This document shows, in pieces, positions 32,330-46,047 of a stretch of DNA of 64,000 nt. This stretch comes from Acerihabitans arboris. Lineage in GTDB: Bacteria; Pseudomonadota; Gammaproteobacteria; Enterobacterales; Enterobacteriaceae. The stretch is from contig NZ_WUBS01000021.1 in NCBI RefSeq assembly GCF_010131535.1, forward strand, positions 23,116 through 87,115, written 5' to 3'. Position numbers and translations under genes: made by a program. The notes under the pieces were generated by a model, which did no database searches, was not told the origin of the DNA, and worked only from the letters and a program-made list of their open reading frames with translations. Numbering within the stretch: the stretch's first letter is position 1; each line of letters begins with the position of its first letter.

Positions 32330-33085
32330 ATGACGCTGAGTCGGTTAAGTGGGATAGCGGCAGTATTGGTGATTACATTATTGAATGGATGCGCCGGCGA
32401 AAAACAGCCGACCGGGGCCTCCGCCCAGTCCGCGCAAACGCGCCTGCAGCTGGGTATGGAGTACCTGGCGGCCAATAACCTTGACGCGGCGCGGCAAAAT
32501 CTAGATAAGGCGGTAAAAGCGGCGCCGGGCGATTATCGTACGCAATTAGGCATGGCGCTGTACGAGCAACGGGTCGGTGAAAATGCCGCCGCCGGGAATC
32601 GCTACCGGCTGGCGCTGAAACTGGCGCCGCAAAACGCCACGGTTCTGAATAATTACGGTGCGTTTTTATGTGGTTTAGGGCAGTATGTACCGGCGCAACA
32701 ACAGTTTGCCGCCGCAGCGCAGGCGGCGGATTATGGTCTGGTTGCCGACAGCCTGGAAAACGCCGGTTATTGTTTTTATAAAGCCGGTCAAAAAGATGAA
32801 GCGCGGACGCTGCTCGGTCGCGCGCTAAAATACGATCCGGAAAAAGGCGTGGCTTTGCTGGCGGAAGCCGACCGGCAATTTAGTGAAGGGAAAGGCGACA
32901 AAGCACAACTATTATTGGATGTTTACCAGCATATTCTTCCGGCAAGCGCTGAAAGTTTATGGTTACAGATTCGTTTCGCTGCGTTAGCGGGACGCCAGAA
33001 TGACGTACAACGTTATGGCGCACGGCTTGCGCGAAGTTTTCCACAATCTAAACAGTACCAGCAGTTCCTAGCTAATGAATACTGA
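32330..33085 (+). CDS. pilW: PilW/PilF-type TPR lipoprotein
   Basis: A 251-residue lipoprotein (lipobox LLNGC, cysteine near residue 20) with several tetratricopeptide repeats over residues about 40-230. Family members act as pilotins or stability factors for the type IV pilus secretin. In many enterics it sits between rlmN and rodZ as here, often without a complete pilus system, so its present role may be wider. ATG 32330 follows AAGGGAACAGG. The 3' end overlaps rodZ by 11 bp. No other pilus gene is in the window. Confidence 0.85.
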   Translation: MTLSRLSGIAAVLVITLLNGCAGEKQPTGASAQSAQTRLQLGMEYLAANNLDAARQNLDKAVKAAPGDYRTQLGMALYEQRVGENAAAGNRYRLALKLAPQNATVLNNYGAFLCGLGQYVPAQQQFAAAAQAADYGLVADSLENAGYCFYKAGQKDEARTLLGRALKYDPEKGVALLAEADRQFSEGKGDKAQLLLDVYQHILPASAESLWLQIRFAALAGRQNDVQRYGARLARSFPQSKQYQQFLANEY

Positions 33086-34058
33086 AGCCCTCCAAGATCA
33101 AGCAGTATCAACGACGACAGGCGGACGCCTGCGTCAGGCCCGTGAACAAATGGGTTTGAGCCAGCAGGCCGTGGCGGAACGCCTGTGCCTGAAGGTGACT
33201 ACCGTCAGGGAAATAGAAGAGGATAAAGCCAACCCCAACCTGGCTTCGACCTTTTTGCGCGGCTATATCCGCTCCTATGCCCGATTGGTCCATGTTTCTG
33301 AGGAAGAACTCCTGCCGATGATGGCGAAACAGGCGCCGATCCGCGCCTCGAAGGTCGCTCCGATGCAGAGTTTTTCCCTTGGGAAAACCCGCAAGAAGCG
33401 GGACGGTTGGCTAATGGGGTTCACCTGGCTGATTTTATTCGTGGTCGTCGGCCTGACCGGCGCGTGGTGGTGGCAAAATCACCAGGCGCAGCAACGGGAT
33501 ATCACCGATATGGCCGATCAGTCCTCCAACCGGCTGGCGACGGGGGCGGATAGCGACAGTAATTCCGCCACCGCCCAGAACGGCGGCGATAATCCGTCGA
33601 CGGACGAGGTGGGGCAACCTCCCGCCGATCAGCCGGCGGATGGCGATTCCCATTCCGTTCCCCTCAATACGTCGCAGAACGCGGCACAGCCGGGCACGCC
33701 AACCGCACCGCAGGGTGCGGCCGTACCGGCTCCTAATACCGCGGCGACGCCGGCGCCCGATCCCGCGCCGGTGGATCGGCAGGCTGCCGCCGCGCAGTCC
33801 GACACCTCCGCCGGTGGCGGACTGGTGATGAATTTTACCGCGGATTGCTGGCTGGAAGTCTCCGATGCCAGCGGCAAGAAGCTGTTCAGCGGCACGCAGC
33901 GCAGCGGCGGCAAGCTGAACCTGGTGGGCCAGGCACCCTATAAATTGAAAATCGGCGCCCCGGCGGCGGTACAAATTGAGTTCCAGGGCAAGCCGGTTGA
34001 TCTTAGCCGTTATGTCAGGTCAAACCAGGTTGCCCGATTTACAATAGCGGCTAACTAA
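33075..34058 (+). CDS. rodZ: Cytoskeleton protein RodZ
   Basis: Inner-membrane protein that binds MreB and keeps rod shape. Order of parts: cytoplasmic Xre-type helix-turn-helix (residues about 18-75; [19 protein letters not shown]), a basic juxtamembrane stretch (KTRKKRDGW), one transmembrane helix (about 111-133), a Pro/Ala/Thr/Asp-rich periplasmic linker (about 140-250) and the C-terminal beta-rich DUF4115 domain ([20 protein letters not shown]). 327 residues against 337 in E. coli. Overlaps pilW and precedes ispG by 31 bp. Confidence 0.95.
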   Translation: MNTEALQDQAVSTTTGGRLRQAREQMGLSQQAVAERLCLKVTTVREIEEDKANPNLASTFLRGYIRSYARLVHVSEEELLPMMAKQAPIRASKVAPMQSFSLGKTRKKRDGWLMGFTWLILFVVVGLTGAWWWQNHQAQQRDITDMADQSSNRLATGADSDSNSATAQNGGDNPSTDEVGQPPADQPADGDSHSVPLNTSQNAAQPGTPTAPQGAAVPAPNTAATPAPDPAPVDRQAAAAQSDTSAGGGLVMNFTADCWLEVSDASGKKLFSGTQRSGGKLNLVGQAPYKLKIGAPAAVQIEFQGKPVDLSRYVRSNQVARFTIAAN

Positions 34059-34089
34059 GCTTCTGTTCGGCAATTATGGAGAAAACATA

Positions 34090-35211
34090 ATGCATAATAA
34101 AGCACCCATTAACCGCCGTAAATCAACACGGATTAACGTTGGTAACGTGCCCATCGGCGACGGTGCGCCTATTGCCGTGCAGTCGATGACCAACACCCGC
34201 ACCACCGACGTGGATGCCACGGTAAAACAAATCCAGGCGCTTGAGCGCGTGGGTGTCGACATCGTCCGCGTTTCCGTGCCCACCATGGATGCGGCCGAGG
34301 CTTTCCGGCTTATCAAGCAGCGGGTCAATGTCCCCCTGGTGGCCGATATCCATTTTGATTATCGCATCGCGCTGAAAGTGGCCGAGTACGGTGTCGATTG
34401 CCTGCGAATCAATCCCGGCAATATAGGCAGCGAGGCGCGCATTCGCTCGGTGGTTGACTGCGCCCGCGATAATAATATCCCGATACGCATCGGCGTCAAC
34501 GCCGGGTCCCTTGAGCGCGATATCCAGGAAAAATACGGCGAACCCACGCCCGAGGCCCTGCTGGAATCGGCCATGCGCCACGTGGATATCCTGGAAAAAC
34601 TCAATTTCGACCAGTTCAAGGTAAGCGTCAAGGCGTCCGACGTTTTCCTGGCGGTGCAGTCCTACCGCCTGCTGGCCGCGCGCATCGATCAGCCCCTGCA
34701 TCTGGGCATTACCGAAGCGGGCGGCATGCGCAGCGGATCGGTGAAATCCGCCATCGGCCTCGGCATGCTGCTCAGCGAAGGCATCGGCGATACCCTGCGT
34801 ATTTCGCTGGCGGCGGACCCGGTCGAGGAAGTGAAGGTTGGGTTTGATATCCTTAAGTCGCTGCGGATCCGCGCGCGCGGCATTAACTTCATCGCCTGCC
34901 CGACCTGTTCGCGGCAGGAGTTTGACGTGATCGGCACCGTCAACGCCCTCGAGCAACGCCTGGAGGACATTGTCACGCCGATGGATATCTCGATCATCGG
35001 CTGTGTGGTCAATGGACCCGGGGAAGCATTGGTGTCCACCATCGGGGTTACCGGCGGCCATAACAAGAGCGGTTTTTATGAAGACGGCGTGCGTCAGCGC
35101 GATCGTTTTGATAACGAGCAGATGATCGATCAGCTCGAGGCCAAAATTCGCGCTAAAGCGGCAATGCTTGATGAAAGCAATCGCATTACCGTTAATTTGA
35201 TTGATAAGTAA
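34090..35211 (+). CDS. ispG: (E)-4-hydroxy-3-methylbut-2-enyl-diphosphate synthase IspG
   Basis: [4Fe-4S] enzyme of the MEP isoprenoid pathway, converting MEcPP to HMBPP. The 373 residues match E. coli. The TIM barrel starts with [23 protein letters not shown], and the cluster ligands are in [11 protein letters not shown] and [10 protein letters not shown]. An Fe-S-dependent essential enzyme, it implies that a working Fe-S assembly system exists elsewhere in this genome despite the shortened isc locus. GGAGAAAACATA precedes the ATG. Confidence 0.97.
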   Translation: MHNKAPINRRKSTRINVGNVPIGDGAPIAVQSMTNTRTTDVDATVKQIQALERVGVDIVRVSVPTMDAAEAFRLIKQRVNVPLVADIHFDYRIALKVAEYGVDCLRINPGNIGSEARIRSVVDCARDNNIPIRIGVNAGSLERDIQEKYGEPTPEALLESAMRHVDILEKLNFDQFKVSVKASDVFLAVQSYRLLAARIDQPLHLGITEAGGMRSGSVKSAIGLGMLLSEGIGDTLRISLAADPVEEVKVGFDILKSLRIRARGINFIACPTCSRQEFDVIGTVNALEQRLEDIVTPMDISIIGCVVNGPGEALVSTIGVTGGHNKSGFYEDGVRQRDRFDNEQMIDQLEAKIRAKAAMLDESNRITVNLIDK

Positions 35212-35235
35212 TTAAAAAAACCGAAGAGAATAGAC

Positions 35236-36510
35236 ATGGCAAAGAACATCCAGGCCATTCGCGGCATGAACGACTATTTGCCGGAAGATACGGCTGTCTG
35301 GCAGCGCATTGAAGGCACGCTCAAGAGCGTACTGGCCGGATACGGGTATAGTGAAATTCGCCTGCCCATCGTTGAGCAGACGCCTCTATTCAAGCGCGCC
35401 ATCGGCGAAGTCACCGATGTCGTGGAAAAAGAAATGTACACCTTCGACGATCGCAACGGCGAAAGCCTGACGCTGCGCCCTGAAGGCACGGCGGGCTGCG
35501 TGCGCGCCGGCATCGAGCACGGCCTGCTTTACAACCAGGAACAGCGGTTGTGGTATATTGGCCCCATGTTCCGCTACGAGCGCCCGCAAAAAGGCCGCTA
35601 TCGCCAGTTCCACCAACTGGGCGCCGAGGTGTTCGGCCTGGCGGGACCGGATATCGACGCGGAGCTGATTCTACTGACCGCGCGCTGGTGGCGGGCGCTG
35701 GGCATCGACGGGCATGTGGCGCTGGAACTCAATTCCATCGGATCGCTCGAGGCGCGCGCGCGTTATCGTGACGCGCTGGTGGCCTTCCTCGGGCAGCATC
35801 AGGATGCGCTGGACGACGATTGCCGCCGCCGCATGCATACCAATCCGCTGCGCGTCCTGGACACCAAAAATGCCGGTATCCAGCTGTTGCTGAACGATGC
35901 GCCGGTGTTGACCGATTACCTTGATGATGAATCACGTGAACACTTTGACGGCCTGTGTGAACTTTTAGCGCAAGCCGGTATCCCATATACGGTTAATCCG
36001 CGTTTAGTGCGCGGCCTGGATTATTACAACCGTACCGTCTTTGAATGGGTCACCACCAGCCTCGGCTCGCAGGGCACCGTATGTGCCGGCGGCCGTTACG
36101 ACGGATTGGTGGAGCAGCTGGGCGGTCGCGCCACGCCGGCGGTCGGATTCGCCATGGGGCTGGAGCGCCTGGTGCTGCTGGTGCAGGAGGTGAATGCGCA
36201 GTTCAGGGCCAGGGCGGTGGTGGATGTTTACCTCATCTCCTCGGGCAAAGGGACCCAGGGCGCGGCAATGGCCCTGGCGGAGCAGATCCGCGACGCGATG
36301 CCCGACCTGCGGTTAATGACCAACTACGGCGGCGGTAATTTCAAGAAGCAGTTCGGCCGGGCCGACAAATGGGGCGCGCGCCTGGCCCTGGTTCTCGGCG
36401 AGGACGAAATTGCCACGCATCGGGTGGTGATGAAGCATCTGGCCACGGGCGACCAGGAAACGCTGGCGCAAAGCGATGTCGCGGCGCGCCTGGCATCGAT
36501 ATTAGGTTAA
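35236..36510 (+). CDS. hisS: Histidyl-tRNA synthetase
   Basis: Class II aminoacyl-tRNA synthetase. The 424 residues (E. coli 424) show motif 1 around [18 protein letters not shown], motif 2 in [20 protein letters not shown], the histidine-binding [15 protein letters not shown] and motif 3 in [16 protein letters not shown]-terminal anticodon-binding domain follows (about 330-424). It starts 24 bp after ispG and is followed 13 bp on by yfgM, in the conserved order ispG-hisS-yfgM-bamB. Confidence 0.98.
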   Translation: MAKNIQAIRGMNDYLPEDTAVWQRIEGTLKSVLAGYGYSEIRLPIVEQTPLFKRAIGEVTDVVEKEMYTFDDRNGESLTLRPEGTAGCVRAGIEHGLLYNQEQRLWYIGPMFRYERPQKGRYRQFHQLGAEVFGLAGPDIDAELILLTARWWRALGIDGHVALELNSIGSLEARARYRDALVAFLGQHQDALDDDCRRRMHTNPLRVLDTKNAGIQLLLNDAPVLTDYLDDESREHFDGLCELLAQAGIPYTVNPRLVRGLDYYNRTVFEWVTTSLGSQGTVCAGGRYDGLVEQLGGRATPAVGFAMGLERLVLLVQEVNAQFRARAVVDVYLISSGKGTQGAAMALAEQIRDAMPDLRLMTNYGGGNFKKQFGRADKWGARLALVLGEDEIATHRVVMKHLATGDQETLAQSDVAARLASILG

Positions 36511-36523
36511 GGAGAAGGACCAC

Positions 36524-37147
36524 GTGGAAGTCTACAGCTCGGAAAACGAACAGCGCGAAGCGCTCGGTCGGTTCTTTGCGGATAACGGTAAAGCGCTGAT
36601 CATCGGCGTGGTTATCGGTATCGCCGCGTTGGTGGGCTGGCGTTATTGGCATAACCATCAAAACGACGCCATGATGGCCTCGTCGGCGTCATGGCAACAG
36701 GTAAATACGGCGCTGACCCGCGACGCCCCGCAGCCGGCCGTTGACGCCGCGCAGAAGTTTGCCGACGTGAACGATAATAATTATGGCGCCCTGACCTCCA
36801 TGGATCTGGCGCGTTTTTATGTGGATAACGGTAATTTTGCCGCGGCCCAGAAGCAACTGGAGAAAGCGCTGACCCAGACCAGGGAAGAAAACCTCCAGGC
36901 GCTGATCAACATTCGCCTGGCGCGCGTCCAGATAGAGGCGAAAAACGTCGACGGCGCGCTCAAGACGCTGGAAAAAGATACGCATGCCGGCTGGTCGGCA
37001 TTAGTGGAAGATGCCCGTGGCGACGCGCAGGTCATCAAAGGCAATAATCAAGCGGCGCGTGAAGCGTACGATAAAGCGCTTAAAGCGAACCCGCCTCAGG
37101 CATTACAAGCCTTGTTGCGCATGAAACTGAATAACCTGTCCAGCTAA
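36524..37147 (+). CDS. yfgM: YfgM, ancillary SecYEG translocon / periplasmic chaperone partner
   Basis: Inner-membrane protein with one N-terminal helix (residues about 23-43, KALIIGVVIGIAALVGW) and a periplasmic TPR-like domain. In E. coli it joins PpiD at the SecYEG translocon and restrains the Rcs response. The 207 residues align with E. coli YfgM (206). The start is GTG 36524 preceded by AAGGAGAAGG; MEVYSSENEQREALGRFF matches the family N-terminus. Placed between hisS and bamB with 10 bp to the latter. Confidence 0.93.
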   Translation: MEVYSSENEQREALGRFFADNGKALIIGVVIGIAALVGWRYWHNHQNDAMMASSASWQQVNTALTRDAPQPAVDAAQKFADVNDNNYGALTSMDLARFYVDNGNFAAAQKQLEKALTQTREENLQALINIRLARVQIEAKNVDGALKTLEKDTHAGWSALVEDARGDAQVIKGNNQAAREAYDKALKANPPQALQALLRMKLNNLSS

Positions 37148-37157
37148 GAGGGACCCC

Positions 37158-38339
37158 ATGCAATTGCGTAAAACATTTTTCGTAGGTCTGATTTCCGTTG
37201 CCTTGCTCGGCGGCTGTTCATGGTTTAGCGGTGAAGAAGACGTGGTGACCATGTCCCCGCTGCCCAAAGTGGAAAATCAGTTTCAGCCTACACAGGTATG
37301 GAACCGCTCGGTCGGTAACGGCACCGGCGAGTTTTACTCCAACCTGCGTCCCGCCTGGCAGGATAACCGCGCATTCGCCGCGGATCGCCACGGTATCGTA
37401 AAAGCCTTGGATATTGATACCGGCAAGGAAATCTGGTCGGTGGACCTGTCTGAAAAGACCGGCTTCCTGTCGCGTAACCTTCCGGCGCTGTTATCCGGTG
37501 GCCTGGCCGTTGCCAACGGCCATGTTTTCGTCGGCAGCGAAAAGGCCCAGATCTATGCGCTGAACGCCGAGGACGGCACCGTAGCCTGGCAGTCCAAGGT
37601 CGCGGGCGAAGCACTGTCGACGCCGGTGGTCAGCGACGGCCTGGTGCTGGTGCATACCAGCAACGGCATGCTGCAAGGGCTTAATGAAACCGACGGCGCG
37701 GTGAAGTGGACCGTCAACCTGGATATGCCGCCGCTGACCCTGCGCGGCGAATCGGCGCCCACCCCGGCGTTTGGCGCGGCCATCGTCGGCGGCGACAACG
37801 GGCGGGTGAGCGCGGTCATGATGGCCCAGGGCCAGCTGATTTGGCAACAGCGCATCTCGCAGCCCAGCGGCGCGACGGAAATTGCGCGCCTCGGCGATGT
37901 CAACATGACGCCGGTGGTGGCCAATAACGTGGTCTATGCCCTGGCCTATAACGGCAACCTGGCGGCGTTGGATCTGCGTTCCGGGCAAATTATCTGGAAG
38001 CGCGAAATCGGTTCGGTCAACGATCTTATCGTCGAGGGCGGCCGCATTTACCTGGTCGATCAGGACGATCGCCTGATTGCGCTTGATACCCAGGGGGGCG
38101 TTACCCTGTGGCGTCAGAGCGAACTGCTGCACCGCAACCTGACGTCGCCGGTCCTGTTCGCCGGCTATATGGTGGTGGGCGATTCCGAGGGGTATCTGCA
38201 CTGGATCAATACTGACGACGGACGCTTTGTCGCCCAGCAAAAGGTGGATAGCTCAGGTCTGCAAAGCAACCCGGTAGTCGCCGGCGGCAAATTACTGGTG
38301 CAGGCCAATAACGGCGAGGTGTACGCCTTTACCCGCTAA
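37158..38339 (+). CDS. bamB: Outer membrane assembly lipoprotein BamB
   Basis: Lipoprotein of the BAM complex that inserts beta-barrel proteins in the outer membrane. The lipobox LLGGC lies near residue 20, then an eight-bladed PQQ-like beta-propeller with repeated W-polar segments (GKEIWSVDLSE, GTVAWQSKVAGE, GAVKWTVNLDM, GQIIWKREIGS). 393 residues against 392 in E. coli. It ends with the strong terminator at 38387, separating it from der. Confidence 0.96.
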   Translation: MQLRKTFFVGLISVALLGGCSWFSGEEDVVTMSPLPKVENQFQPTQVWNRSVGNGTGEFYSNLRPAWQDNRAFAADRHGIVKALDIDTGKEIWSVDLSEKTGFLSRNLPALLSGGLAVANGHVFVGSEKAQIYALNAEDGTVAWQSKVAGEALSTPVVSDGLVLVHTSNGMLQGLNETDGAVKWTVNLDMPPLTLRGESAPTPAFGAAIVGGDNGRVSAVMMAQGQLIWQQRISQPSGATEIARLGDVNMTPVVANNVVYALAYNGNLAALDLRSGQIIWKREIGSVNDLIVEGGRIYLVDQDDRLIALDTQGGVTLWRQSELLHRNLTSPVLFAGYMVVGDSEGYLHWINTDDGRFVAQQKVDSSGLQSNPVVAGGKLLVQANNGEVYAFTR

Positions 38340-38386
38340 TGCTTGTGCCTATATCCGGCGCTGATGATGTCGGCGCGCGGGTCATT

Positions 38387-38417
38387 AACGGCTCCTGACA
38401 TGTTCAGGAGCCGTTTT
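38387..38417 (+). terminator. Intrinsic terminator after bamB
   Basis: Perfect 12-bp stem AACGGCTCCTGA/TCAGGAGCCGTT with a 5-nt loop, ending in TTTT, 48 bp past the bamB stop. Confidence 0.92.
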
Positions 38418-38423
38418 GTCTTA

Positions 38424-38459
38424 TATAATCAGTCTTGTTAAGTGCTGAATTAGTATAAT
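38424..38459 (+). promoter_or_regulatory. Promoter elements before der
   Basis: Two TATAAT hexamers (38424-38429 and 38454-38459) lie between the bamB terminator and the der ATG at 38480. Neither has a strong -35, but either could give der its own transcript. Confidence 0.45.
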
Positions 38460-38479
38460 TACCTCATGAGGTTGTAACA

Positions 38480-39958
38480 ATGATACCTGTCGTCGCGCTG
38501 GTCGGGCGCCCGAATGTAGGAAAATCCACCCTGTTTAATCGGTTAACGCATACTCGCGATGCGTTGGTGGCGGATTTTCCGGGGCTGACGCGTGACCGCA
38601 AGTATGGTCGTGCAGAATGGGAAGGCCATGAATATATTGTCGTTGATACCGGCGGTATCGACGGCACCGAGGACGGAGTGGAAACCCGTATGGCCGGGCA
38701 GTCGCTGGTGGCGATTGAGGAAGCGGATATCGTGCTGTTCCTGGTTGACGGCCGCGCGGGTTTGATGGCGGCCGACCAGGGCATTGCCAAGCATCTGCGC
38801 AGCCGCCGGAAAACCACGGTAGTGGTGGCCAATAAAACCGACGGCATCGACGCCGAAAGCGCCGTGGGCGATTTTTATTCCCTCGGCCTGGGCGAGGTCT
38901 TCGCCATTGCCGCCTCCCATGGGCGTGGCGTCAATGCCCTGATGGAGCAGGTCATGACGCCGCTGGTTGAAGACGAGGTAGTGGCGGAACCCATCGAATA
39001 TCCCGGTATGGAACCCTGGACGGAAGAAGACGAGGACGACTACCAAATCCCCCAAGAGGAGGAAGAAGAGTTCGACCCGCAGTCCCTGCCGATCAAACTG
39101 GCCATCGTCGGACGTCCCAACGTCGGTAAATCCACCCTGACCAACCGTATCCTGGGTGAAGACCGCGTAGTGGTCTACGATATGCCGGGCACCACCCGCG
39201 ACAGTATTTATATCCCCATGGTGCGCGACGAGCGTGAATATATCCTGATCGATACCGCCGGCGTGCGCAAGCGCGGCAAGATTACCGAGACGGTCGAGAA
39301 GTTTTCGGTGATCAAGACCCTGCAGGCCATCGAGGACGCCAACGTCGTGCTGCTGATTATCGATGCCCGCGAGGGGATTTCGGATCAGGATCTGTCGCTG
39401 CTGGGTTTTATCCTTAACAGCGGGCGATCGCTGGTGATCGCGGTCAATAAATGGGACGGGCTGACGGAGGAAATCAAGGACGAAGTCAAGGAGACCCTGG
39501 ATATGCGCCTGGGCTTTATCGATTTTGCCCGCGTGCACTTTATCTCCGCCCTGCATGGCAGCGGCGTGGGTAACCTGTTCGAATCGGTTAACGAAGCCTA
39601 TCGTTGCTCCACCAAGCGCATCAGCACCGCGATGCTGACCAAGATCATGCAAATGGCGGTGGAAGAGCATCAGCCGCCGCTGGTGCGCGGACGCCGCGTG
39701 AAACCTAAATATGCCCATGCCGGCGGCTATAACCCGCCTATCGTGGTGATCCACGGCACCCAGGTGAAAAACCTGCCCGATTCCTACAAACGCTACCTGA
39801 TGAACTATTTCCGCCGCTCGCTGCAAATCATGGGCACGCCGATCCGCATCCAGTTCAATGAAGGGGAAAACCCGTTCGCCGGCAAGCACAACAAACTGAC
39901 GCCGAACCAGATGCGGAAACGCAAGCGTTTGATCAGTCATATTAAAAAAGGTAAATAA
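38480..39958 (+). CDS. der: Ribosome-associated GTPase Der (EngA)
   Basis: Essential GTPase with two tandem G domains, needed for 50S subunit assembly. G1 motif [10 protein letters not shown] occurs twice (residue 8 and about 211), with NKTDG and NKWDG as the two G4 motifs. An acidic linker ([19 protein letters not shown], about 175-193) joins the domains, and a KH-like domain with a basic end ([15 protein letters not shown]) closes the protein. 492 residues against 490 in E. coli. Confidence 0.98.
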   Translation: MIPVVALVGRPNVGKSTLFNRLTHTRDALVADFPGLTRDRKYGRAEWEGHEYIVVDTGGIDGTEDGVETRMAGQSLVAIEEADIVLFLVDGRAGLMAADQGIAKHLRSRRKTTVVVANKTDGIDAESAVGDFYSLGLGEVFAIAASHGRGVNALMEQVMTPLVEDEVVAEPIEYPGMEPWTEEDEDDYQIPQEEEEEFDPQSLPIKLAIVGRPNVGKSTLTNRILGEDRVVVYDMPGTTRDSIYIPMVRDEREYILIDTAGVRKRGKITETVEKFSVIKTLQAIEDANVVLLIIDAREGISDQDLSLLGFILNSGRSLVIAVNKWDGLTEEIKDEVKETLDMRLGFIDFARVHFISALHGSGVGNLFESVNEAYRCSTKRISTAMLTKIMQMAVEEHQPPLVRGRRVKPKYAHAGGYNPPIVVIHGTQVKNLPDSYKRYLMNYFRRSLQIMGTPIRIQFNEGENPFAGKHNKLTPNQMRKRKRLISHIKKGK

Positions 39959-40010
39959 ACCTGCCGCCCCGGCCGGCGACGCTCGGCCGGGCGCGATGCC
40001 AGGCAGGTTT
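39957..40010. terminator. Compound hairpin after der
   Basis: AAACCTGCC (39957-39965) pairs with GGCAGGTTT (40002-40010), enclosing a second GC-rich stem (CCGGCCG/CGGCCGG). It begins inside the der stop codon and lies 25 bp before yfgJ. It may end der transcripts, though no long T-run follows. Confidence 0.5.
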
Positions 40011-40034
40011 ACCTCGGGCTACCGGGAGGAAATG

Positions 40035-40256
40035 ATGGAATCGCCGTGTCCGGTATGCGCAAGGCCGATGGCGGCCGACGGGGAAGCCTTGCGTTGTGAA
40101 CATTGCCGACGCCGCTATCAACCGCAGGCGCTTTGTCCGGACTGCGGGCAGCCCCTGGCCGTGCTGAAGGCCTGCGGCGCGGTGGACTACTTCTGCTTCC
40201 ATGGCGACGGCCTGGTGTCCAGAAAACGCATCGACTGGCGCTACTCAGCGCTTTGA
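40035..40256 (+). CDS. yfgJ: YfgJ-type zinc-ribbon protein
   Basis: A 73-residue protein with paired CxxC motifs at residues 5/8, 21/24 and 34/37, forming one or two zinc ribbons. It ends VLKACGAVDYFCFHGDGLVSRKR, very like E. coli YfgJ (ending VLKACGAVDYFCQHGHGLIS). The role is unknown. GGGAGGA precedes ATG 40035 (an ATG one codon earlier is too close to it). It lies between der and the start of the inserted block, where E. coli has xseA next. The 3' end overlaps the convergent emfourin gene by 16 bp. Confidence 0.88.
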   Translation: MESPCPVCARPMAADGEALRCEHCRRRYQPQALCPDCGQPLAVLKACGAVDYFCFHGDGLVSRKRIDWRYSAL

Positions 40257-40594
40257 AAGGTGCCTTTTTTCCATAAAATTTCCAATTCCGGCGGCGCGCT
40301 GCTTTCCGGCACCACGATCTCGGCCTGCGTGGCCTGCGGCCCGCCTTCCGGGTGGCCGACTATCAGGATGCGGTAAAACCGCTGATCGCCGCTGCCGGGT
40401 GTTCGGGTTTGCCCGGCGTGCTGCGCCAGCAGCGCCATACGGCTGACCAGATGACACAGATGCTCGCGCTGCGCCGCCGAGAGGTCGCACAGGGCAAAAC
40501 GCTGCTGGGCGGCAAGCTTTGGGATATACGCCAAACCCCCCTCCCGCGACAATTCAATCACCGCATGCTCGTTTAACAAAGATAACAGGTCCAT
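40241..40594 (-). CDS. Emfourin-like protealysin inhibitor
   Basis: A 117-residue protein beginning MDLLSLLNEHAVIELSREGG and including FYRILI and ELEILWKKG. Its size, place directly after a protealysin gene on the same strand (113 bp apart) and the VIELSREGGLA pattern match emfourin (M4in), the protein inhibitor of protealysin-type M4 proteases described in Serratia proteamaculans, where the two form an operon. No signal peptide, as expected for a cytosolic safeguard. Recognition is from memory of the family and from context. Confidence 0.75.
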   Translation of the reverse strand: MDLLSLLNEHAVIELSREGGLAYIPKLAAQQRFALCDLSAAQREHLCHLVSRMALLAQHAGQTRTPGSGDQRFYRILIVGHPEGGPQATQAEIVVPESSAPPELEILWKKGTFQSAE

Positions 40595-40707
40595 CAGGCT
40601 TCTCCCGGCATTATGCCAACGCCTTTTCTCACCGAACTATACGCAACCATACCCTAAGCCGCCCCACGCCGCCGGCCGCTGCCTTTCACCGGCGATCGAC
40701 GGTTGCC

Positions 40708-41742
40708 TTAGGCTAATACTCCCACCTCGCGCCAGGCGTTTTCCACCGCCTGCGCCTCGGCATCGGCAAAACGCTCACCGGCATGTTTAATAGTCAGGCG
40801 GGCAAAGGCGGCGAAATCGGCGTTTTGCTTTAACTGGCTATCGCACAGCGTGGCATACCAGATAGCGCCGGCTTTTTCCCACGCATGTCCGCCCAGCGCA
40901 ACGGCCGCCAGGTAAAAAGCGCGATTGGGAATGCCGGAATTGATATGCACGCCGCCGTTATCTTCGCGGGTCTTCACAAACCCGTCCATGGCGGCGGGCT
41001 GGGGATCCTTGCCGAGCACCGGATCGTCATAGGCGCTGCCGGGCATGGACATCGAGCGCAGCCCCTTGCCTTTGATGGCGGCGGCCAGCAGCCCTTGGCC
41101 GATAATCCAGTCGGCCTGTCCGGCGGTCTGGCCCAGGTGAAACTGTTTGACCAGCGACCCGAAGACATCCGACAGCGATTCATTGAGCGCGCCCGCCTGT
41201 TCAAAATAGATCAAATTGGCTTCGGTTTCCGTGACGCCGTGGGTCAATTCATGGGCCACCACGTCGATGGCAATGGTAAAACGATTAAATATTTCCCCGT
41301 CGCCGTCGCCAAAGACCATTTGTTCACCGTTCCAGAAGGCATTCTGATAATCGGCGCCGTAATGGACGGTGCCGTTCAGCGGCAGGCCTTTGGCATCCAG
41401 GGAGTTGCGTTTGAATACCTGCCAGTAAAAGTCATAGGTTACGCCCAGGTAATCGTAGGCTTCATTAACCGCGACGTCGGTACCCGCCGCCTGGCCTTCC
41501 TGGCGCACCGGCTTGCCGGGCAGGGTCATGGTGTTCTGGGCATCATAGATGGCGCGTTTCACCGTCCCGGCCTGGACCTGCGACGGGTAAGCCGGCGCCA
41601 CCGGGTTACGCGCCATCAGGCTGTGGACATGGGTCAGGGTGTGACGGGCATACTGGCGCTGGTGTTCGCTGCCTTTTTCGATAATGCGCCGCAGTATATA
41701 GGGCGGGATGACGCTCTGGTAACGCTGGTTTAGGTTTTCCAC
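40708..41742 (-). CDS. Protealysin-type M4 zinc metalloprotease
   Basis: Thermolysin-family protease of 344 residues. The zinc site HELTH is at 164-168 with the third ligand Glu188 in ALNESLSDVFG, and the C-terminal catalytic histidine region is near GGVHINSGIPNRAF. Unlike large secreted thermolysins it has only a short N-terminal propeptide of about 50 residues (IPPYILRRIIEKGSEHQRQYA) and no signal peptide, as in Serratia protealysin. Such enzymes cleave actin and have been linked with bacterial invasion. The inhibitor gene follows. A TTTCTCC/GGAGAAAAGGGG ribosome site precedes the ATG. Confidence 0.93.
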   Translation of the reverse strand: MENLNQRYQSVIPPYILRRIIEKGSEHQRQYARHTLTHVHSLMARNPVAPAYPSQVQAGTVKRAIYDAQNTMTLPGKPVRQEGQAAGTDVAVNEAYDYLGVTYDFYWQVFKRNSLDAKGLPLNGTVHYGADYQNAFWNGEQMVFGDGDGEIFNRFTIAIDVVAHELTHGVTETEANLIYFEQAGALNESLSDVFGSLVKQFHLGQTAGQADWIIGQGLLAAAIKGKGLRSMSMPGSAYDDPVLGKDPQPAAMDGFVKTREDNGGVHINSGIPNRAFYLAAVALGGHAWEKAGAIWYATLCDSQLKQNADFAAFARLTIKHAGERFADAEAQAVENAWREVGVLA

Positions 41743-41946
41743 TTTATTCCCCTTTTCTCCGGCCTGGATAATATTCCGAACCTTTAATTACCGGACGGCG
41801 CCGCGGGTGAAGTTAGCGGCCAGCTGCCGGTAAACCAGTTGAATGTTATAAATGTAAATTATTAGCATTGCATCTAAGTATAATGCCATCTGGCGACATG
41901 GGGGAAATGACGGTCCGCCGGGTTTGGCTGCGGACCCATGATGGGG

Positions 41947-42399
41947 CTAACGTTGGTATTTGATAAAATCGGTCTTGCGGGCAACCTTGTCATACAATTT
42001 CATGGCGGTATGATTGTTGGTTTGCGTGGTCCAGTACACGCTGGCCATGCCGAGGCGATCCGCCTGGGCATACACCTGTTCAATCAACAGCCGGCCCGTG
42101 CCTTTACCGCGCGCCGATTCGTCGACATACAAATCCTGCAGGTAAACGACTTTCTCCTGATACCAGCCGTGGTCGTGCACGATGCAATTGACCAGGCCGA
42201 TCAGGTGCCCCTGCGTTTGCGCCACATAGGCAAACATGCCGGGGTAGGCAGGATCGAGCAGGCGCGCGAAGGTATGTTCATATAGCGCGTCGTCGCGGAT
42301 TGTGGAGTAAAAACTCAAATAGCGGCGCCAGAGGAATTTCCACTCATCTTTATCTGCAAGCGTAATGGGACGGACAACTATCTTGGCTTCATCGGTCAT
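41947..42399 (-). CDS. GNAT family N-acetyltransferase
   Basis: 150 residues with a full GNAT fold: DKDEWKFLWRRYL at the front, central strand YLQDLYVDESARGKGTGRLL carrying the acetyl-CoA loop (RGKGTG), and YWTTQTNNHTAMKLYDKVA near the end. Substrate unknown; resembles small-molecule or amino-acid acetyltransferases. ATG 42399 is preferred over GTG 42405 because GGGGAGG lies 5 bp before it. It lies 282 bp beyond the lacZ stop on the same strand. It is not a LacA-type left-handed helix transacetylase. Confidence 0.85.
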   Translation of the reverse strand: MTDEAKIVVRPITLADKDEWKFLWRRYLSFYSTIRDDALYEHTFARLLDPAYPGMFAYVAQTQGHLIGLVNCIVHDHGWYQEKVVYLQDLYVDESARGKGTGRLLIEQVYAQADRLGMASVYWTTQTNNHTAMKLYDKVARKTDFIKYQR

Positions 42400-42681
42400 G
42401 GGCACCTCCCCGGTCCGGAATGGTCGAGGTCGATACCGACGTTAGCGATAAAACCGTCGCGCTGTCAATCAATAACCTACGCAAGGGCATTAGGTTAAAG
42501 CCAATCAGGAACAGGATGGCCGGCAGGCGCGGGTCGAATACCGGGGAGAGGTATTTAAAGGTGCCCACCAGCAGGAACGGCGGCTCGAACATATGCAGGG
42601 CCTTGAGGATAACCACCTCTACGCCGCAGGAGGCGAATGGCGATCCCAGATGAAGGGGGTATTACCCTTGCCCGCGGATAT

Positions 42682-45978
<3,297 letters not shown>

Positions 45979-45980
45979 TT

Positions 45981-45996
45981 AGTGATCTTTTTCACA
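45981..45996. promoter_or_regulatory. CRP site of lacZ
   Basis: AGTGA-N6-TCACA, one mismatch to the CRP consensus. Its centre (45988.5) is 61.5 bp upstream of the predicted lacZ start at 45927, the same class I spacing as in E. coli lac. Confidence 0.82.
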
Positions 45997-46047
45997 GAAA
46001 ATAGCGCTTTTATTGGTATTTATAAGGCATTAACGGGCATTATCATG

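Noticed and set aside
40032..40034. Earlier ATG for yfgJ
   Set aside because: It lies one base after the GGGAGGA ribosome site; the next ATG has workable spacing and matches the family.
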